DNA of 64,000 nt from Flavobacterium fluviale (GCF_003312915.1 NZ_CP030261.1:620001-684000), one strand, 5' to 3'. Shown: positions 16,903 through 27,509, counted from the stretch's first letter. Program-made: numbers and translations. The notes: a model not told the origin generated them from the letters alone.

Positions 16903-19194
16903 ATGAAAAAATTCCTTTTTTTATTTTTTGCTCTTTCTTTTTTAAATGGAAAAGCACAAAACTCCCAACAAAACATTTCTATTATTCCTGCTCCAAATTT
17001 GTACAAATTAACTGGAGACAGCATTTGGATAAATGGAAAAGTTCAAGTTAATTTTAAAAACAAAAATTATAGTGAAAAGGAATTAAAATCGGCTAAAATT
17101 TTAGAATCAGCATTGAATGCAAAAGCCAATTCGAAAAAATCGAATCTAAAAATTGAATTTGATTCCAGCAAAAATCTTTCGTCAAAAGAAGGATATAAAA
17201 TTGAAATTACTTCGAATAAAATTACAATTACGGGTCAAGAAGAAGGACTTTTTTATGCCGTTCAATCTTTATTGCAGCTTCTTCCAAACAAAATTTCAAA
17301 AGAAATCAAACTTCCTTGTCTAATTATTGAAGATCAACCCCGATATTCTTACCGAGGCCTGCATTTAGACGTCTGCCGTCATTTTTTCTCTGTTGCTGTC
17401 ATAAAAGATTTTATCAGACAAATGTCTAGCTATAAATTAAATAATTTTCATTGGCATTTAACTGACGATCAGGGATGGAGAATAGAAATAAAAAAATATC
17501 CAAAACTAACCGACATAGGTACAAAAAGAGCTCAGACTTTAGTTGGAAATAAATTCGAAAGAACTCCTTTTTTCTTTGACGGAAATCCATACGGAGGATT
17601 TTACACTCAGGAAGAAATTAAAGATGTTGTCAAATTTGCCCAAGAAAATTACGTAAATGTTATTCCAGAAATCGAAATGCCAGGACATGCTTCGGCGGCG
17701 GTTACAGCTTATCCAAATTTGGCTTGTTTCCCTGATCGCAATTATAAGGTTGTAGAATCTTGGGGCATTTTTGAAGATGTTTTCTGCGCAGGAAAAGAGG
17801 AAACTTTTACATTCTTAGAAGATGTTTTAACTGAAGTTATGGCATTATTTCCAAGTAAAAACATTCATGTTGGCGGAGATGAATGTCCAAAAACAAGATG
17901 GAAAATTTGTCCAAATTGTCAAAAACGAATCAAAGATTTAGGTTTAAAAGACGAGCATGAACTGCAAAGTTATTTCATTAAAAGAATTGAAAAATTCCTG
18001 AATGCTAATGGAAGACAGATTTTTGGCTGGGATGAAATTCTCGAAGGAGGATTGGCTCCAAACGCGGCGGTGATGTCTTGGAGAGGAGAATCTGGCGGAA
18101 TTCATGCCGCAAAACTGAAACATCCTGTTGTGATGACTCCAGAAGGCACGGTTTATTTTGATTACAATCAAGGTTATTCACCAAACGAACCTCTTACAGT
18201 GGGAAGATTGAGTACTTTAGAAAAAGTATACAACTACAACCCAACTCCGGTTGACAGTTTAACGGTTGAAGAACAAAAATATATTATTGGAGTTCAGGCA
18301 AATCTTTGGTCAGAATATTTAACCAGTCCTGCGAAATTAAACTACATGCTTTACCCTAGAATTTTCGCTTTGGCTGAAATAGCATGGACAGAAACTCCAA
18401 ATAAAAATTACAGTCATTTTATTCAAAATCAACTTCCGCATCATTTAGAAAAACTAGAATTAGAAAATCGATTATATAAAGTTCCGACGCCATTTGGCGC
18501 AGAAGAAACAGCTTTAATTGCATCAAAATATATTTTAGATTTAAAACCAACTATAAAAAACGGAAAGATCTTTTATACAATTGACGGTTATAATCCTGAT
18601 GAAACGGCAGAATTGTATCAAAATCCAGTGACGATAAATATTCCAAAAGGAGAATATCGAATCATCAAAACGATTCAAATCAGCGAAAGCGGCAAAAGAA
18701 GTTCTATTAATAAAATCATAGTTCGAAATCCAGATTTGAAATCAGCCTTGGCCATTCAGCCTAAGAAAAATGGATTGCAATATGAATATTATACAGGAAC
18801 ATTTAAACAAGTGCTGGATTTGGAACTTTCAAAACCTGCAGCGACAGGAATTTTTGAAGGCAAAATCAGCGTTGAAAAATGGAAAACAAAATTAGAACGT
18901 TATATCGGCTTAAAATTTAACGGATACATGTTTATACCTGAAACTGGAAACTATACTTTTTCGACCCTTTCAGACGACGGATCAAAGCTTTTTATAGACA
19001 ATGAATTAATTGTTGATAATGACGGCATTCATTGGGCAAATGAAGCTTACGGAGTGGTTAAACTAGAAAAAGGTTTTCATAAAATCAACATCAGTTATTT
19101 TGACTTAACCGGCGGTACAATTTTAAATTGTTTTATTCAAAAAGAAGGGAAAAACAAAGAAGAAATTACAGCATCGCAGTTATTTTATGAATAA
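16903..19194 (+). CDS. beta-N-acetylhexosaminidase (GH20) with C-terminal PA14 domain
   Basis: A 763-residue exported glycosidase that releases terminal GlcNAc/GalNAc from chitin oligomers, glycans or peptidoglycan fragments. Domains: signal peptide 1-18 (ending GKAQ), GH20b N-terminal domain about 25-145, GH20 barrel about 147-500 with the catalytic pair D326-E327 in HVGGDECPK, a small Ig-like linker (about 530-600), and a PA14 carbohydrate-binding domain about 625-760 (GYMFIPETGNYTFSTLSDDGSKLFIDN). No T9SS C-terminal signal is seen, so a periplasmic or cell-surface place is likely. It is divergent from the DeoR regulator and ends before a strong terminator. Confidence 0.95.
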   Translation: MKKFLFLFFALSFLNGKAQNSQQNISIIPAPNLYKLTGDSIWINGKVQVNFKNKNYSEKELKSAKILESALNAKANSKKSNLKIEFDSSKNLSSKEGYKIEITSNKITITGQEEGLFYAVQSLLQLLPNKISKEIKLPCLIIEDQPRYSYRGLHLDVCRHFFSVAVIKDFIRQMSSYKLNNFHWHLTDDQGWRIEIKKYPKLTDIGTKRAQTLVGNKFERTPFFFDGNPYGGFYTQEEIKDVVKFAQENYVNVIPEIEMPGHASAAVTAYPNLACFPDRNYKVVESWGIFEDVFCAGKEETFTFLEDVLTEVMALFPSKNIHVGGDECPKTRWKICPNCQKRIKDLGLKDEHELQSYFIKRIEKFLNANGRQIFGWDEILEGGLAPNAAVMSWRGESGGIHAAKLKHPVVMTPEGTVYFDYNQGYSPNEPLTVGRLSTLEKVYNYNPTPVDSLTVEEQKYIIGVQANLWSEYLTSPAKLNYMLYPRIFALAEIAWTETPNKNYSHFIQNQLPHHLEKLELENRLYKVPTPFGAEETALIASKYILDLKPTIKNGKIFYTIDGYNPDETAELYQNPVTINIPKGEYRIIKTIQISESGKRSSINKIIVRNPDLKSALAIQPKKNGLQYEYYTGTFKQVLDLELSKPAATGIFEGKISVEKWKTKLERYIGLKFNGYMFIPETGNYTFSTLSDDGSKLFIDNELIVDNDGIHWANEAYGVVKLEKGFHKINISYFDLTGGTILNCFIQKEGKNKEEITASQLFYE

Positions 19195-19215
19195 ATAAAA
19201 AACACTTAATTAACT

Positions 19216-19257
19216 AAAAAAGGAAAGGCTGTTATTATTAACAGCCTTTCCTTTTTT
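19216..19257. terminator. strong bidirectional terminator
   Basis: Perfect 19-bp arms (AAAAAAGGAAAGGCTGTTA and its reverse complement) with a 4-nt loop, flanked by A- and T-runs. It separates the convergent hexosaminidase and lipoprotein genes and serves both. Confidence 0.9.
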
Positions 19258-19270
19258 ATATAGAACAGAA

Positions 19271-21703
19271 TTATCTTCTACCTCTGAAACCACCGCCCCT
19301 AAAACCGCCGCCACCAAATTGGCCTCCGTTATTTCTAAAATTGCTGTTGTTTCTAAAGTTTTGGAAATTTTGATTTCTCACTTCACCCTCCGATCTGGAA
19401 TTTTCAAAATGATCCAGATCTCTTGTTACATTTTGTTTACCCGCTTCACCTAACGGTTTCTCTGGTCTGCCCAATGTCTGATCGGCTTTTGGAAAATTAT
19501 CTGCACGATCGCCAAGACGATTGTTCTCTCCTAAAGATTTATTAGCCAATCCCGGTTCTCTATCTTTTTTCGGTAAATTATTGAGATCTGGTTTATCAGC
19601 TTTACGCTGCGATCCGCCGAGAGTTCCGGCTTGAGTCCAGCCTCCATTTCCATTATTATAATGACTCCAATTGCCATTTTGGTCTCTTTTATAAATATGT
19701 CCGTCATGTCCTGCGTACATATTATTATTAGTATGAATAGTTGTTCCGCCGCCTCTTCTATGCGTGATAACACCTTTATTTCCACCAGAAGTTTCATACC
19801 CAACCGCGGTGCCTCGTCTTGTAGTGACATGTCCAGTTTGAACCCAATCACGTCCGTTTGTCGCAGCCGAATGACCCCATTGCGCATAAGCATTATGTCC
19901 CTGAATAGTTTGCCCGTAATTTCCTGTCCACGGATTATAAGTATTGGCCGCTGTCCTGCCTCCATACCAGCCTTGCACGCTTGCCGAACGCCCGTACCTG
20001 CCAGTGGCCGGATTATACCAAGCAGATGTTCCAGCAGCACCGTAAGGTCCGTAAACCCTTCTTCCGGCTGCCCAGCCACCTGTCCACGGATTATAAACGG
20101 CTCCCGCTCCATAGGTACATGGCCATGGTCGATAAATTGGATACAATCCTCCGTAGTAATAATAAGGCGGGTAGTAATATCCTGTACCATAAGTTAAAAT
20201 TGCACCAACAGTTGCTCCTATTATAAAGGCTCCAAAATAACCTGCAGTTGTATTACTTTCTACAGTTGTATCGGTCACATTGGTTTGTGTAACATATGTT
20301 ACATTATAAACAGGCGAAGTTGGCGGAATGGTATAAATTTCTTTAGGAACAGAATTTGTCACTTTCCAAGGTCCGTTTGGACTTGTAGACATAAACCAAA
20401 CAGCTTGAAAACACAAATAATACATATCACCTACTCTTATGACTTTTTCCTGCGTATTGCTGGCATACTGCATTTTTGTCCCTTCGATTGGTTTAAATTG
20501 AGGCGTACCATCATAAACCACTTTTGCTTTTGCTTCTGCATCTGCTTTGTTTACAATTGCAGTTGTGGGTACCTGCGCTAACATTACGGCATCTTTTGCT
20601 TCCTGAGTTCCAGGAACAGAAGCCAAAACACTCGCTCTTGGAGAATCTTTTGGAATTTTGGCAAAATCTTCAGGAAGATTATTCCCTGCATAACTCCATG
20701 GTCCGTCCAAGCTCTTAGAACCAAACCATCTGCCTGATAAAAGCACATAATATTGCCCCTGCGCTTCATTGGCAAAAACATCATTTTCAGTATTATCAAT
20801 ATATAATAATTGGGTGCCTGGTATTTTTTCAAATTTTGGAGGACCGTTTACCAAGATTAATTCAGCAGGTACTTTGCTAAAGAAAACATTCGGCACAGTA
20901 CCTGATTCCGGAGGCGGAATCATTTTTTTAACTTCGTCGAAATTTTGTCCCGACGGCAGATTTTTCAAGCCATCTGGAAGTTTTGTTGCTTTTGTCCATT
21001 TACCATCAAGTTTCTTAGAGCTCAGCCAAATATTCTCTGCAAGTAAATAATAATCACTTGTACTTTTATCAAAAAACAAATCCCAATTTGTATTTACCAC
21101 ATACTGAATCTCTGATTTTTCTACAGGAACCAAAACAGGTTCCCCCTGAACAATTAGCAATATTGCTGGACTTGAGCTGTAAAAAATTGGAGGCGGATTA
21201 TTTTGCGCAGCAATTCCTTTCGCAGGACTTGTTGTTTTATCTAAATCAGCTAAAATACGATCCACAGAAACGGGATCACCTCCTTTCGGAAGTGTTTCTT
21301 TAAACAGCTTTTCCATTTCGGGAATCTTTTTTTCATCCAAAGCTGGAAAACGAACATCGGTCACTTTAATATCTTTCAAGAAAACACTTCGGCTGTCTTT
21401 ATCTACTAAAGTTGACGCCTGTAAAGATGCAACGCCTAAAACTTGCTTTCCATCTTTGGGAGTTAATGAAAAGGCTAATCTTGCTTTAATTTCCTTGTGA
21501 TCATCCCAGCTGTCAACCTGAGGCTGATAATAAACGAGTTTTGTCCCATTATTTGTTGTCTCTCGCGGCCAGCCATTATCAGCAATATCTGTAGAATCCT
21601 TTTGATCAGCCACAGCCATTTTTTGATCATCGACATCTTTCTCTTTTTTACAAGATAAAAGAATGTAGGTGAAGCAGGTAATTAGTATTAAAATCTTTTT
21701 CAT
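19271..21703 (-). CDS. large repeat-containing lipoprotein with Gly/Tyr-rich C-terminus
   Basis: An 810-residue predicted lipoprotein (lipobox ILLSC, Cys18). Three similar segments of about 100 residues follow each other (about 185-270, 280-370, 385-480). Each has 'P.L..V.G.P....I.GT.LQY..NT...VF....YY.L....WF.S..LDGPW' and a 'P......IP' end. A hydrophobic Gly/Ala helix (about 505-525) is followed by a Tyr/Gly/Trp-rich low-complexity part (525-660) and an Arg/Asn/Gly-rich tail ending GGGFRGGGFRGRR. I do not know the function; the repeats look like carbohydrate- or surface-binding modules, but that is a guess. Confidence 0.8.
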   Translation of the reverse strand: MKKILILITCFTYILLSCKKEKDVDDQKMAVADQKDSTDIADNGWPRETTNNGTKLVYYQPQVDSWDDHKEIKARLAFSLTPKDGKQVLGVASLQASTLVDKDSRSVFLKDIKVTDVRFPALDEKKIPEMEKLFKETLPKGGDPVSVDRILADLDKTTSPAKGIAAQNNPPPIFYSSSPAILLIVQGEPVLVPVEKSEIQYVVNTNWDLFFDKSTSDYYLLAENIWLSSKKLDGKWTKATKLPDGLKNLPSGQNFDEVKKMIPPPESGTVPNVFFSKVPAELILVNGPPKFEKIPGTQLLYIDNTENDVFANEAQGQYYVLLSGRWFGSKSLDGPWSYAGNNLPEDFAKIPKDSPRASVLASVPGTQEAKDAVMLAQVPTTAIVNKADAEAKAKVVYDGTPQFKPIEGTKMQYASNTQEKVIRVGDMYYLCFQAVWFMSTSPNGPWKVTNSVPKEIYTIPPTSPVYNVTYVTQTNVTDTTVESNTTAGYFGAFIIGATVGAILTYGTGYYYPPYYYYGGLYPIYRPWPCTYGAGAVYNPWTGGWAAGRRVYGPYGAAGTSAWYNPATGRYGRSASVQGWYGGRTAANTYNPWTGNYGQTIQGHNAYAQWGHSAATNGRDWVQTGHVTTRRGTAVGYETSGGNKGVITHRRGGGTTIHTNNNMYAGHDGHIYKRDQNGNWSHYNNGNGGWTQAGTLGGSQRKADKPDLNNLPKKDREPGLANKSLGENNRLGDRADNFPKADQTLGRPEKPLGEAGKQNVTRDLDHFENSRSEGEVRNQNFQNFRNNSNFRNNGGQFGGGGFRGGGFRGRR

Positions 21704-21954
21704 AAATATTAGAATTAGATTACTTTATTATTGAAACTTTATCTTTTTTATTTCTCAAAACAACAAGTGGAAAAAAGTAAACCTTTTCCACTGTAAATCT
21801 GTTGGTTAAAATTAGACTTTGACTTATAAAAAATCAAAAATTGAGAATGCTAGTTGGTTTCAAATTATAAAATGCTACAAAAAAAACTGCACCATGATAA
21901 AAATTACTACTCTAAAATACTTGACCGAAAAAAGATTGACATTTAAATAGATCA
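21704..21954. other. intergenic region upstream of the repeat lipoprotein
   Basis: About 250 bp of AT-rich sequence (part of a 306-bp gap that also holds the sdh terminator). No ORF or convincing TAnnTTTG was found; the promoter of the lipoprotein gene must lie here but I cannot place it. Confidence 0.5.
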
Positions 21955-21984
21955 CAAAAAAAACGCATTCAAAATGAATGCGTT
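21955..21984 (-). terminator. terminator of the sdhCAB operon
   Basis: A 10-bp perfect stem AACGCATTCA / TGAATGCGTT with a 3-nt loop. On the minus strand it is followed by seven Ts. It lies 26 bp after the sdhB stop codon. Confidence 0.85.
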
Positions 21985-22009
21985 TTTTACTATAGTAATT
22001 GGATTTTTA

Positions 22010-22756
22010 TTATCCTTTCAAACTTGCTGCTAAATACTCACGGTTCATACGTGCGATATTTTCAAGAGAAATTCCTTTTGGACATTCGATTTCACAAGCT
22101 CCTGTGTTAGTACAGTTACCAAAACCTTCGTGATCCATTTGGTGAACCATGTTTAAAACACGGTCAACTGCTTCAACTTTACCTTGTGGCAATAGTGCAT
22201 ATTGAGAAACTTTCGCAGCAACGAATAACATAGCCGATGAGTTTTTACAAGTTGCAACACATGCTCCACAACCAATACATGCTGCAGCATCGAATGATTT
22301 GTCTGCATCGTCTTTGTTAACCGGAATTGTATTTGCATCAATTGTATTTCCTGAAGTGTTTACCGAGATAAATCCTCCTGCGTGTTGAATTCTGTCAAAA
22401 GAACTTCTATCAACAACTAAATCTTTAATTACAGGGAAAGCTTTTGCTCTAAATGGCTCGATAAAAATTGTATCTCCATCTTTAAACATACGCATGTGTA
22501 ATTGACAAGTTGTAACACCTCTGTCTGGTCCATGTGCTTCTCCATTAATGAATAATGAACACATTCCGCAGATTCCTTCACGACAATCGTGGTCAAATGC
22601 TACAGGCTCTTCTCCTCTATTGATCAATTGTTCGTTAAGAACATCAAGCATTTCAAGGAAAGACATATCTGGTTCGATTCCGTCGATTGGGTATTCAACG
22701 ATTCCCCCTTTATCTTGGGCGTTTTTTTGACGCCATATTTTTAATGTAAGTTTCAT
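22010..22756 (-). CDS. sdhB: succinate dehydrogenase/fumarate reductase iron-sulfur subunit
   Basis: A 248-residue electron-transfer subunit of complex II. The [2Fe-2S] ligands are visible in [12 protein letters not shown] plus a later Cys (TTCQLHMR), about residues 58-82. The [4Fe-4S] and [3Fe-4S] ligands are in [11 protein letters not shown] (about 148-158) and [15 protein letters not shown] (about 213-227). Length and motif spacing match the Bacteroidota (B-type, one cytochrome subunit) enzymes. It is the last gene of the sdhCAB operon, 52 bp after sdhA, and ends at a clear terminator. Confidence 0.96.
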   Translation of the reverse strand: MKLTLKIWRQKNAQDKGGIVEYPIDGIEPDMSFLEMLDVLNEQLINRGEEPVAFDHDCREGICGMCSLFINGEAHGPDRGVTTCQLHMRMFKDGDTIFIEPFRAKAFPVIKDLVVDRSSFDRIQHAGGFISVNTSGNTIDANTIPVNKDDADKSFDAAACIGCGACVATCKNSSAMLFVAAKVSQYALLPQGKVEAVDRVLNMVHQMDHEGFGNCTNTGACEIECPKGISLENIARMNREYLAASLKG

Positions 22757-22808
22757 TTTGTATAAGTATTAAGTATTAAGAAATAAGTATCAAGACTTTT
22801 TTCAAATA

Positions 22809-24809
22809 CTATTTATAGCTTCTTTGAACTAATTTAATGTTTTCGTAATTAAGAGGTTCTTTGTGTAATACGGCGTCACTTGGTTTTCCTTTGTATTCCC
22901 AAGCGGCAACGTATGCAAAGTTTTCGTCGTCACGAAGTGCTTCTCCTTCTTCTGTTTGGTATTCCTCACGGAAATGACCTCCACAAGATTCGTTACGGTG
23001 TAAAGCATCTTTCGCGAACAATTCTCCTAATTCTAGGAAATCGGCAACACGAGTCGCTTTTTCTAATTCCTGATTAAATTCGTTAGCGCTTCCAGGAACT
23101 TTTACATCTCTATAAAACTCTTCACGTAAAGCAGCAATTTCTTCGATAGCTTCAGTTAAACCTTTAGCATTACGAGCCATACCTACTTTATCCCACATGA
23201 TTTTTCCAAGTTTTTTATGGAAATAATCTACAGAATGTTTTCCGTTATTATTGATAAATCTGTCGATTTGATCTTTTACATTTTTCTCAGCTTCAACAAA
23301 TTCTGGTAAGTCTGTAGAAATTTCTCCCATTTTAATATCTGGAGCTAAATAATCTCCGATAGTATATGGCAATACGAAATATCCATCAGCTAATCCCTGC
23401 ATCAAAGCAGAAGCTCCAAGTCTGTTTGCTCCGTGGTCAGAGAAGTTAGACTCTCCAATTGAGAAACATCCAGGAATTGTAGTCATTAAGTTGTAATCAA
23501 CCCAAGTTCCACCCATTGTGTAGTGAACCGCTGGGTAAATCATCATTGGTGTTACATAAGGATCTTCGTCAACAATTTTCAAGTACATTTGGAATAAGTT
23601 TCCGTATTTACTTTTTACAATTGCAGTTCCTAATTTAGTAACTAAAGCTGCATCATTAGCATCTAAACCTTTTACGTAAGCTTCTTCCGTTCCGTAACGT
23701 TTGATCGCTGCTGCGAAATCTAAGTAAACTGCTTCTCCAGTTTTGTTAACTCCAAAACCAGCATCACATCTTTCTTTAGCGGCACGAGACGCAACGTCAC
23801 GAGGTACAAGGTTACCAAATGCAGGATATCTTCTTTCTAAGAAATAATCTCTCTCAGATTCAGATAAATCAGTCGCTTTTTTTCTTCCTTCACGAATTGC
23901 CTGAGCATCTTCTAATTTTGCAGGAACCCAAATACGACCGTCATTACGTAACGATTCAGACATCAAAGTCAATTTTGACTGGTGATCTCCAGAAACCGGG
24001 ATACATGTTGGGTGAATTTGCGTGTAGCAAGGATTTGCGAAAAACGCTCCTTTTTTATGAATTTTCCAAGCTGCTGTTGCGTTACTTCCCATAGCATTTG
24101 TTGAAAGGAAAAATACGTTTCCGTATCCTCCAGAACCAATTACTACTGCGTGAGCAGAATGTCTTTCTATTTCTCCAGTGATTAAGTTACGAGCGATAAT
24201 ACCTCTCGCTTTTCCGTCAACAATTACTAAATCCAGCATTTCGTGACGATTGTACATTTTAATTTTTCCACGACCAATCTGACGGTTCATTGCAGAATAA
24301 GCTCCTAACAATAATTGCTGTCCAGTTTGTCCTTGTGCATAAAATGTACGAGAAACCAAAGTTCCTCCAAAAGAACGGTTATCTAAAAGTCCGCCATATT
24401 CACGAGCCAATGGCACCCCTTGAGCCACACACTGGTCAATAATATTAGCAGAAACTTCAGCCAAACGGTGAACGTTTGCCTCACGTGCACGGTAGTCACC
24501 TCCTTTTACAGTATCGTAGAACAATCTGTAAACCGAGTCACCATCACCTTTATAATTTTTTGCTGCGTTGATACCCCCTTGTGCTGCAATAGAGTGCGCA
24601 CGACGTGGTGAATCTTGGAAGCAAAATGCTTTTACGTTATATCCTAACTCCGCTAGAGTAGCCGCAGCAGAACCTCCAGCCAAACCTGTACCAACTACGA
24701 TAATATCTAAATTACGTTTGTTAGCAGGGTTTACTAAATTAATATGATCTTTATAATTTGTCCATTTGTCCGCTATAGGACCATTTGGAATTTTTGAATC
24801 TAATGCCAT
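22809..24809 (-). CDS. sdhA: succinate dehydrogenase/fumarate reductase flavoprotein subunit
   Basis: A 666-residue catalytic subunit of complex II (succinate to fumarate, FAD to the iron-sulfur subunit). The dinucleotide-binding start is [20 protein letters not shown] (about 36-55). The FAD-linking histidine motif is [20 protein letters not shown] (about 68-87). Substrate-site motifs HPTCIPVSG and [11 protein letters not shown] follow. The long form (about 660 residues) is typical of Bacteroidota. It lies between sdhC (11 bp) and sdhB (52 bp). Confidence 0.97.
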   Translation of the reverse strand: MALDSKIPNGPIADKWTNYKDHINLVNPANKRNLDIIVVGTGLAGGSAAATLAELGYNVKAFCFQDSPRRAHSIAAQGGINAAKNYKGDGDSVYRLFYDTVKGGDYRAREANVHRLAEVSANIIDQCVAQGVPLAREYGGLLDNRSFGGTLVSRTFYAQGQTGQQLLLGAYSAMNRQIGRGKIKMYNRHEMLDLVIVDGKARGIIARNLITGEIERHSAHAVVIGSGGYGNVFFLSTNAMGSNATAAWKIHKKGAFFANPCYTQIHPTCIPVSGDHQSKLTLMSESLRNDGRIWVPAKLEDAQAIREGRKKATDLSESERDYFLERRYPAFGNLVPRDVASRAAKERCDAGFGVNKTGEAVYLDFAAAIKRYGTEEAYVKGLDANDAALVTKLGTAIVKSKYGNLFQMYLKIVDEDPYVTPMMIYPAVHYTMGGTWVDYNLMTTIPGCFSIGESNFSDHGANRLGASALMQGLADGYFVLPYTIGDYLAPDIKMGEISTDLPEFVEAEKNVKDQIDRFINNNGKHSVDYFHKKLGKIMWDKVGMARNAKGLTEAIEEIAALREEFYRDVKVPGSANEFNQELEKATRVADFLELGELFAKDALHRNESCGGHFREEYQTEEGEALRDDENFAYVAAWEYKGKPSDAVLHKEPLNYENIKLVQRSYK

Positions 24810-24820
24810 TATAATTGATA

Positions 24821-25486
24821 TTAATTATTGAAATGATGAAATAATGCGATAATTACGAAAGCGGCAGGAACAACAACTGCGAACCAGTAACCTACTTTTG
24901 CTAAAAATCTTGAATATTTGTTGTGCATCCCCATTGATTGAAGAGAAGATGCGAACCCGTGCCATAAGTGGAATCCTAAAAGGACAAAAGACACGCAGTA
25001 TAATCCTGTACGGATTGGATCGTGAAATTTATGAACTAACTCCCCATAATACCTTGTAGCGTTTGGTACTTCTCCTGCTATATATTTATAGTTAACTTCA
25101 GGAAACCAAAAATCATAAAAATGCAATCCTAAGAATGCCAAGATAACCAATCCAGAAATAATCATATTTCTAGAACTCCAAGAAGCATTTGCCGCTCCGT
25201 TGTATTTTGCATACGCAATTGGTCTTGCTGCGCTGTTTTGAGCTGTTAGAACAAATCCCATAACGAAATGGAAAATTACCCCGAAAGCCAAAACTGGCTG
25301 CATTACATATTGTATCAGCGGATTGTATCCCATAAAGTGAGAAGCTTCGTTAAAAACATCTTCACTAAGAATAGAAATAAAATTTAAGGAAACATGCAGC
25401 GCTAAAAACGTGATTAAGAATATTCCCGAAAGAGCCATAGCCACTTTCTTTAAGATGGAAGCATTCAACTGTGCAGATTGTGCCAT
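24821..25486 (-). CDS. sdhC: succinate dehydrogenase cytochrome b subunit
   Basis: A 221-residue membrane anchor with five hydrophobic segments (about 15-37, 58-80, 105-125, 160-180, 198-218), as in the di-haem B-type anchors that lack a separate SdhD. Candidate haem-binding histidines are in [27 protein letters not shown] and [10 protein letters not shown]. It is the first gene of the operon and has a good promoter upstream (-33 TTG, 20-bp spacer, -7 TATTTTTG). Confidence 0.95.
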   Translation of the reverse strand: MAQSAQLNASILKKVAMALSGIFLITFLALHVSLNFISILSEDVFNEASHFMGYNPLIQYVMQPVLAFGVIFHFVMGFVLTAQNSAARPIAYAKYNGAANASWSSRNMIISGLVILAFLGLHFYDFWFPEVNYKYIAGEVPNATRYYGELVHKFHDPIRTGLYCVSFVLLGFHLWHGFASSLQSMGMHNKYSRFLAKVGYWFAVVVPAAFVIIALFHHFNN

Positions 25487-25842
25487 AAGTGTTTAAGTAG
25501 TTTGTTTTAAAAAATTAAGCAAAAATAACTCAATTACAAAAGAACTACAACCATTTCGCTGTTATTTATAATGATTTTAAAATAGCATCGTTCTACGTAT
25601 TTTTACGTATAAAAAATATACTGCTAAAAAATAATTCACTATAACAATTCTCAAATCACTGCTTTCTAAGCAATATGGAGAAAATTCAACTCTAAGTAGA
25701 TTATCGAAAATTATCATATTGTTATTTTATTCAAAGTTTTGATTTGTTTTCTTTAAAAGTTTCACTCCGCATAAATTTTGTCTGAGTAAAAAATTGTCAT
25801 TCCACAACATAGTTTTACCTTTAGCGGCTCAAAAAAATAAGA
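25487..25842. other. 356-bp divergent intergenic region (sdhC / HMG-CoA synthase)
   Basis: No ORF. The sdhC promoter is at 25520-25550. On the plus side a TACCTTTA (about 25816-25823), one base off the -7 consensus, stands 20 bp before the HMG-CoA synthase ATG, with a TTG run near 25795. The middle is AT-rich without obvious structure. Confidence 0.55.
25520..25550 (-). promoter_or_regulatory. sdhCAB promoter
   Basis: On the minus strand TTG at 25548-25550 (-33) and TATTTTTG at 25520-25527 (-7) are 20 bp apart, the spacing known for Bacteroidota sigma-ABfr promoters. The -7 box is 34 bp upstream of sdhC. Confidence 0.65.
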
Positions 25843-27204
25843 ATGAAAACAGGAATTGATGCTATTTCTTTTGACGTAGCAAACATACATTTACCCATAA
25901 AAACTTTGGCCATTGCCAGAAATATTGAACCAGAAAAATTAGAAAAAGGTCTTGGATTACTGAAAATGACTTTCCCAGACGTACATCAGGATGCTGTTGT
26001 TTTTGGAGCAAACGCTTTAACTAAACTTATTACCGACAACAAAATTAACTTAAACGAAATAAGCAGAATCTATGTTGGTACCGAAAGCGGTATTGACAGT
26101 TCTAAACCAATTGCTTCTTATTTGATTAATTTAATGGAGCAGAAATTTGGCGAAGATTCATTAGCAGAATGCGATGTTGTCGATTTTACTTTTGCCTGTA
26201 TTGGCGGTGTAGACGCATTACAAAACTGTATTGATTTTGTAAAATTAAACCCAGCTAAAAAAGCCATTGTAGTTACAACTGATTTTGCAAAATATGATTT
26301 AAACTCTGGCGGAGAATATACTCAAGGTGCTGGAGCCGTAGCGATGTTAGTAACTGCAAACCCAAGAATTATTGCTTTTGATGACAATTGGGCAACGAGT
26401 ACAAAAGGTGTTTTTGACTTCTTTAAACCTTACAGAACTATTTCTAAAGAAGAAATTACTCAAAACACCAATAACGATTCTTGGTTTGATAATTTAGAAG
26501 CCGAAATCGAAATCCATAAAGACCAGCCCGTTTTTGACGGTCAATATTCTAACCAATGTTATATGGATCGCACGCGAAATGCGTATTTTTCATTCAAAAA
26601 ATTAAAAAATACAACCGAAACTCTTTATAACACTTGGCATAGTATCGTGATGCACTTGCCGTATTCTTTCCAAGGAAGAAGAATGTTATCTGAAATTTAT
26701 GCTTTAGACAGCACTGAAAAAATTATTGCTGATGATATTGCTCCTGCAGATTATCAGACAAAAATTAAAGAAGTGGCAAAATCTGATGATTACAGAAGTT
26801 TTGTAACTGAGAAATTACAACCCGCAGAATTGGCTTCATCGTTAATTGGAAATCTCTATACCGGTTCTATTTTCATGGGATTGTTGTCGACTTTGGCTCA
26901 TTTTTACGACACCAATAAAGAAGTCGCCGGAACTAAATTTGGATTCCTGGCTTACGGAAGCGGATCGAAATCTAAAGTTTTTGAAGGAACAATTCAGCCA
27001 GAATGGAAATCAGCTTTGGCAAATGTGAAACTTTTTGAAAATTTAGCTGATAGCGTAGAAATTGATTTTAACACTTATGAAAGTCTTCACAAAAAAGAAC
27101 AAAAACAAAGCATAAGAACTCCAAAACAAGAATGGATTTTAGACAGAATCGAAAAAGAAATTCCTGTTTTAATTGGGGCTCGTTATTATAGATGGGTGGA
27201 ATAA
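25843..27204 (+). CDS. mvaS: hydroxymethylglutaryl-CoA synthase family protein
   Basis: A 453-residue thiolase-fold enzyme that condenses acetyl-CoA and acetoacetyl-CoA to HMG-CoA, the entry to the mevalonate route used by flavobacteria for isoprenoids. The nucleophilic Cys is in DFTFACIGGVDALQ (about 118). The general-base Glu motif corresponds to YVGTESGIDSSKP (about 74-86). A later His in WHSIVMHLPYSFQGR (about 268) is the second catalytic residue. Length fits the HMGS family (380-460). It stands alone between sdhC and a set of terminator-like hairpins. Confidence 0.88.
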   Translation: MKTGIDAISFDVANIHLPIKTLAIARNIEPEKLEKGLGLLKMTFPDVHQDAVVFGANALTKLITDNKINLNEISRIYVGTESGIDSSKPIASYLINLMEQKFGEDSLAECDVVDFTFACIGGVDALQNCIDFVKLNPAKKAIVVTTDFAKYDLNSGGEYTQGAGAVAMLVTANPRIIAFDDNWATSTKGVFDFFKPYRTISKEEITQNTNNDSWFDNLEAEIEIHKDQPVFDGQYSNQCYMDRTRNAYFSFKKLKNTTETLYNTWHSIVMHLPYSFQGRRMLSEIYALDSTEKIIADDIAPADYQTKIKEVAKSDDYRSFVTEKLQPAELASSLIGNLYTGSIFMGLLSTLAHFYDTNKEVAGTKFGFLAYGSGSKSKVFEGTIQPEWKSALANVKLFENLADSVEIDFNTYESLHKKEQKQSIRTPKQEWILDRIEKEIPVLIGARYYRWVE

Positions 27205-27226
27205 ATTTTTAAATTCCAATTTTTTA

Positions 27227-27288
27227 TCCCGAGACTTCGGGACCAAATTCCAATAGAAAACCGAAGTATTTTACTTCGGCTTTTTTTA
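27227..27288 (+). terminator. two hairpins after the HMG-CoA synthase gene
   Basis: TCCCGA-GACT-TCGGGA (27227-27242) is followed by CCGAAGTA-TTT-TACTTCGG (27261-27279) with a T-run at 27281-27287. The second is a standard terminator; the first is a short palindrome of a type often scattered in Flavobacterium intergenic DNA. Confidence 0.75.
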
Positions 27289-27303
27289 TTTTATAGATAT
27301 CGT

Positions 27304-27409
27304 TTGTCATTTCGACTGAAAGGAGAAATCACACTAGAAACTCTACAAAGATTGGCGATTTTGCATATCGAATCACTAGTGTGATTTCTCCTTTCAGTCG
27401 AAATGACAA
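27304..27409. repeat. 106-bp palindromic repeat (TGTCATTTCGA family, copy 1)
   Basis: Perfect 34-bp arms (27304-27337 and 27376-27409) starting TTGTCATTTCGACTGAAAGG and a 38-bp loop that contains ACTCTACAAAGATTGGCG. The same arms and the same loop, inverted, occur at 33449-33586. The element is non-coding and could fold into a long RNA or cruciform. Confidence 0.8.
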
Positions 27410-27509
27410 GATTGAATAAAAAATCTTTGTCAAAGTTTAAAACTTTGACAAAGGTCGAAATAGAAAACATTCTCTAATTATCAAATTGACTAATTTTCTA
27501 ATTAAAACC

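Noticed and set aside
19531..20190. Long ORFs (219 and 188 codons) in other frames of the repeat lipoprotein gene
   Set aside because: They lie wholly within the 810-residue lipoprotein gene, whose signal peptide, lipobox and internal repeats are coherent. The alternative frames come from the GC-richer low-complexity region and have no domain pattern.
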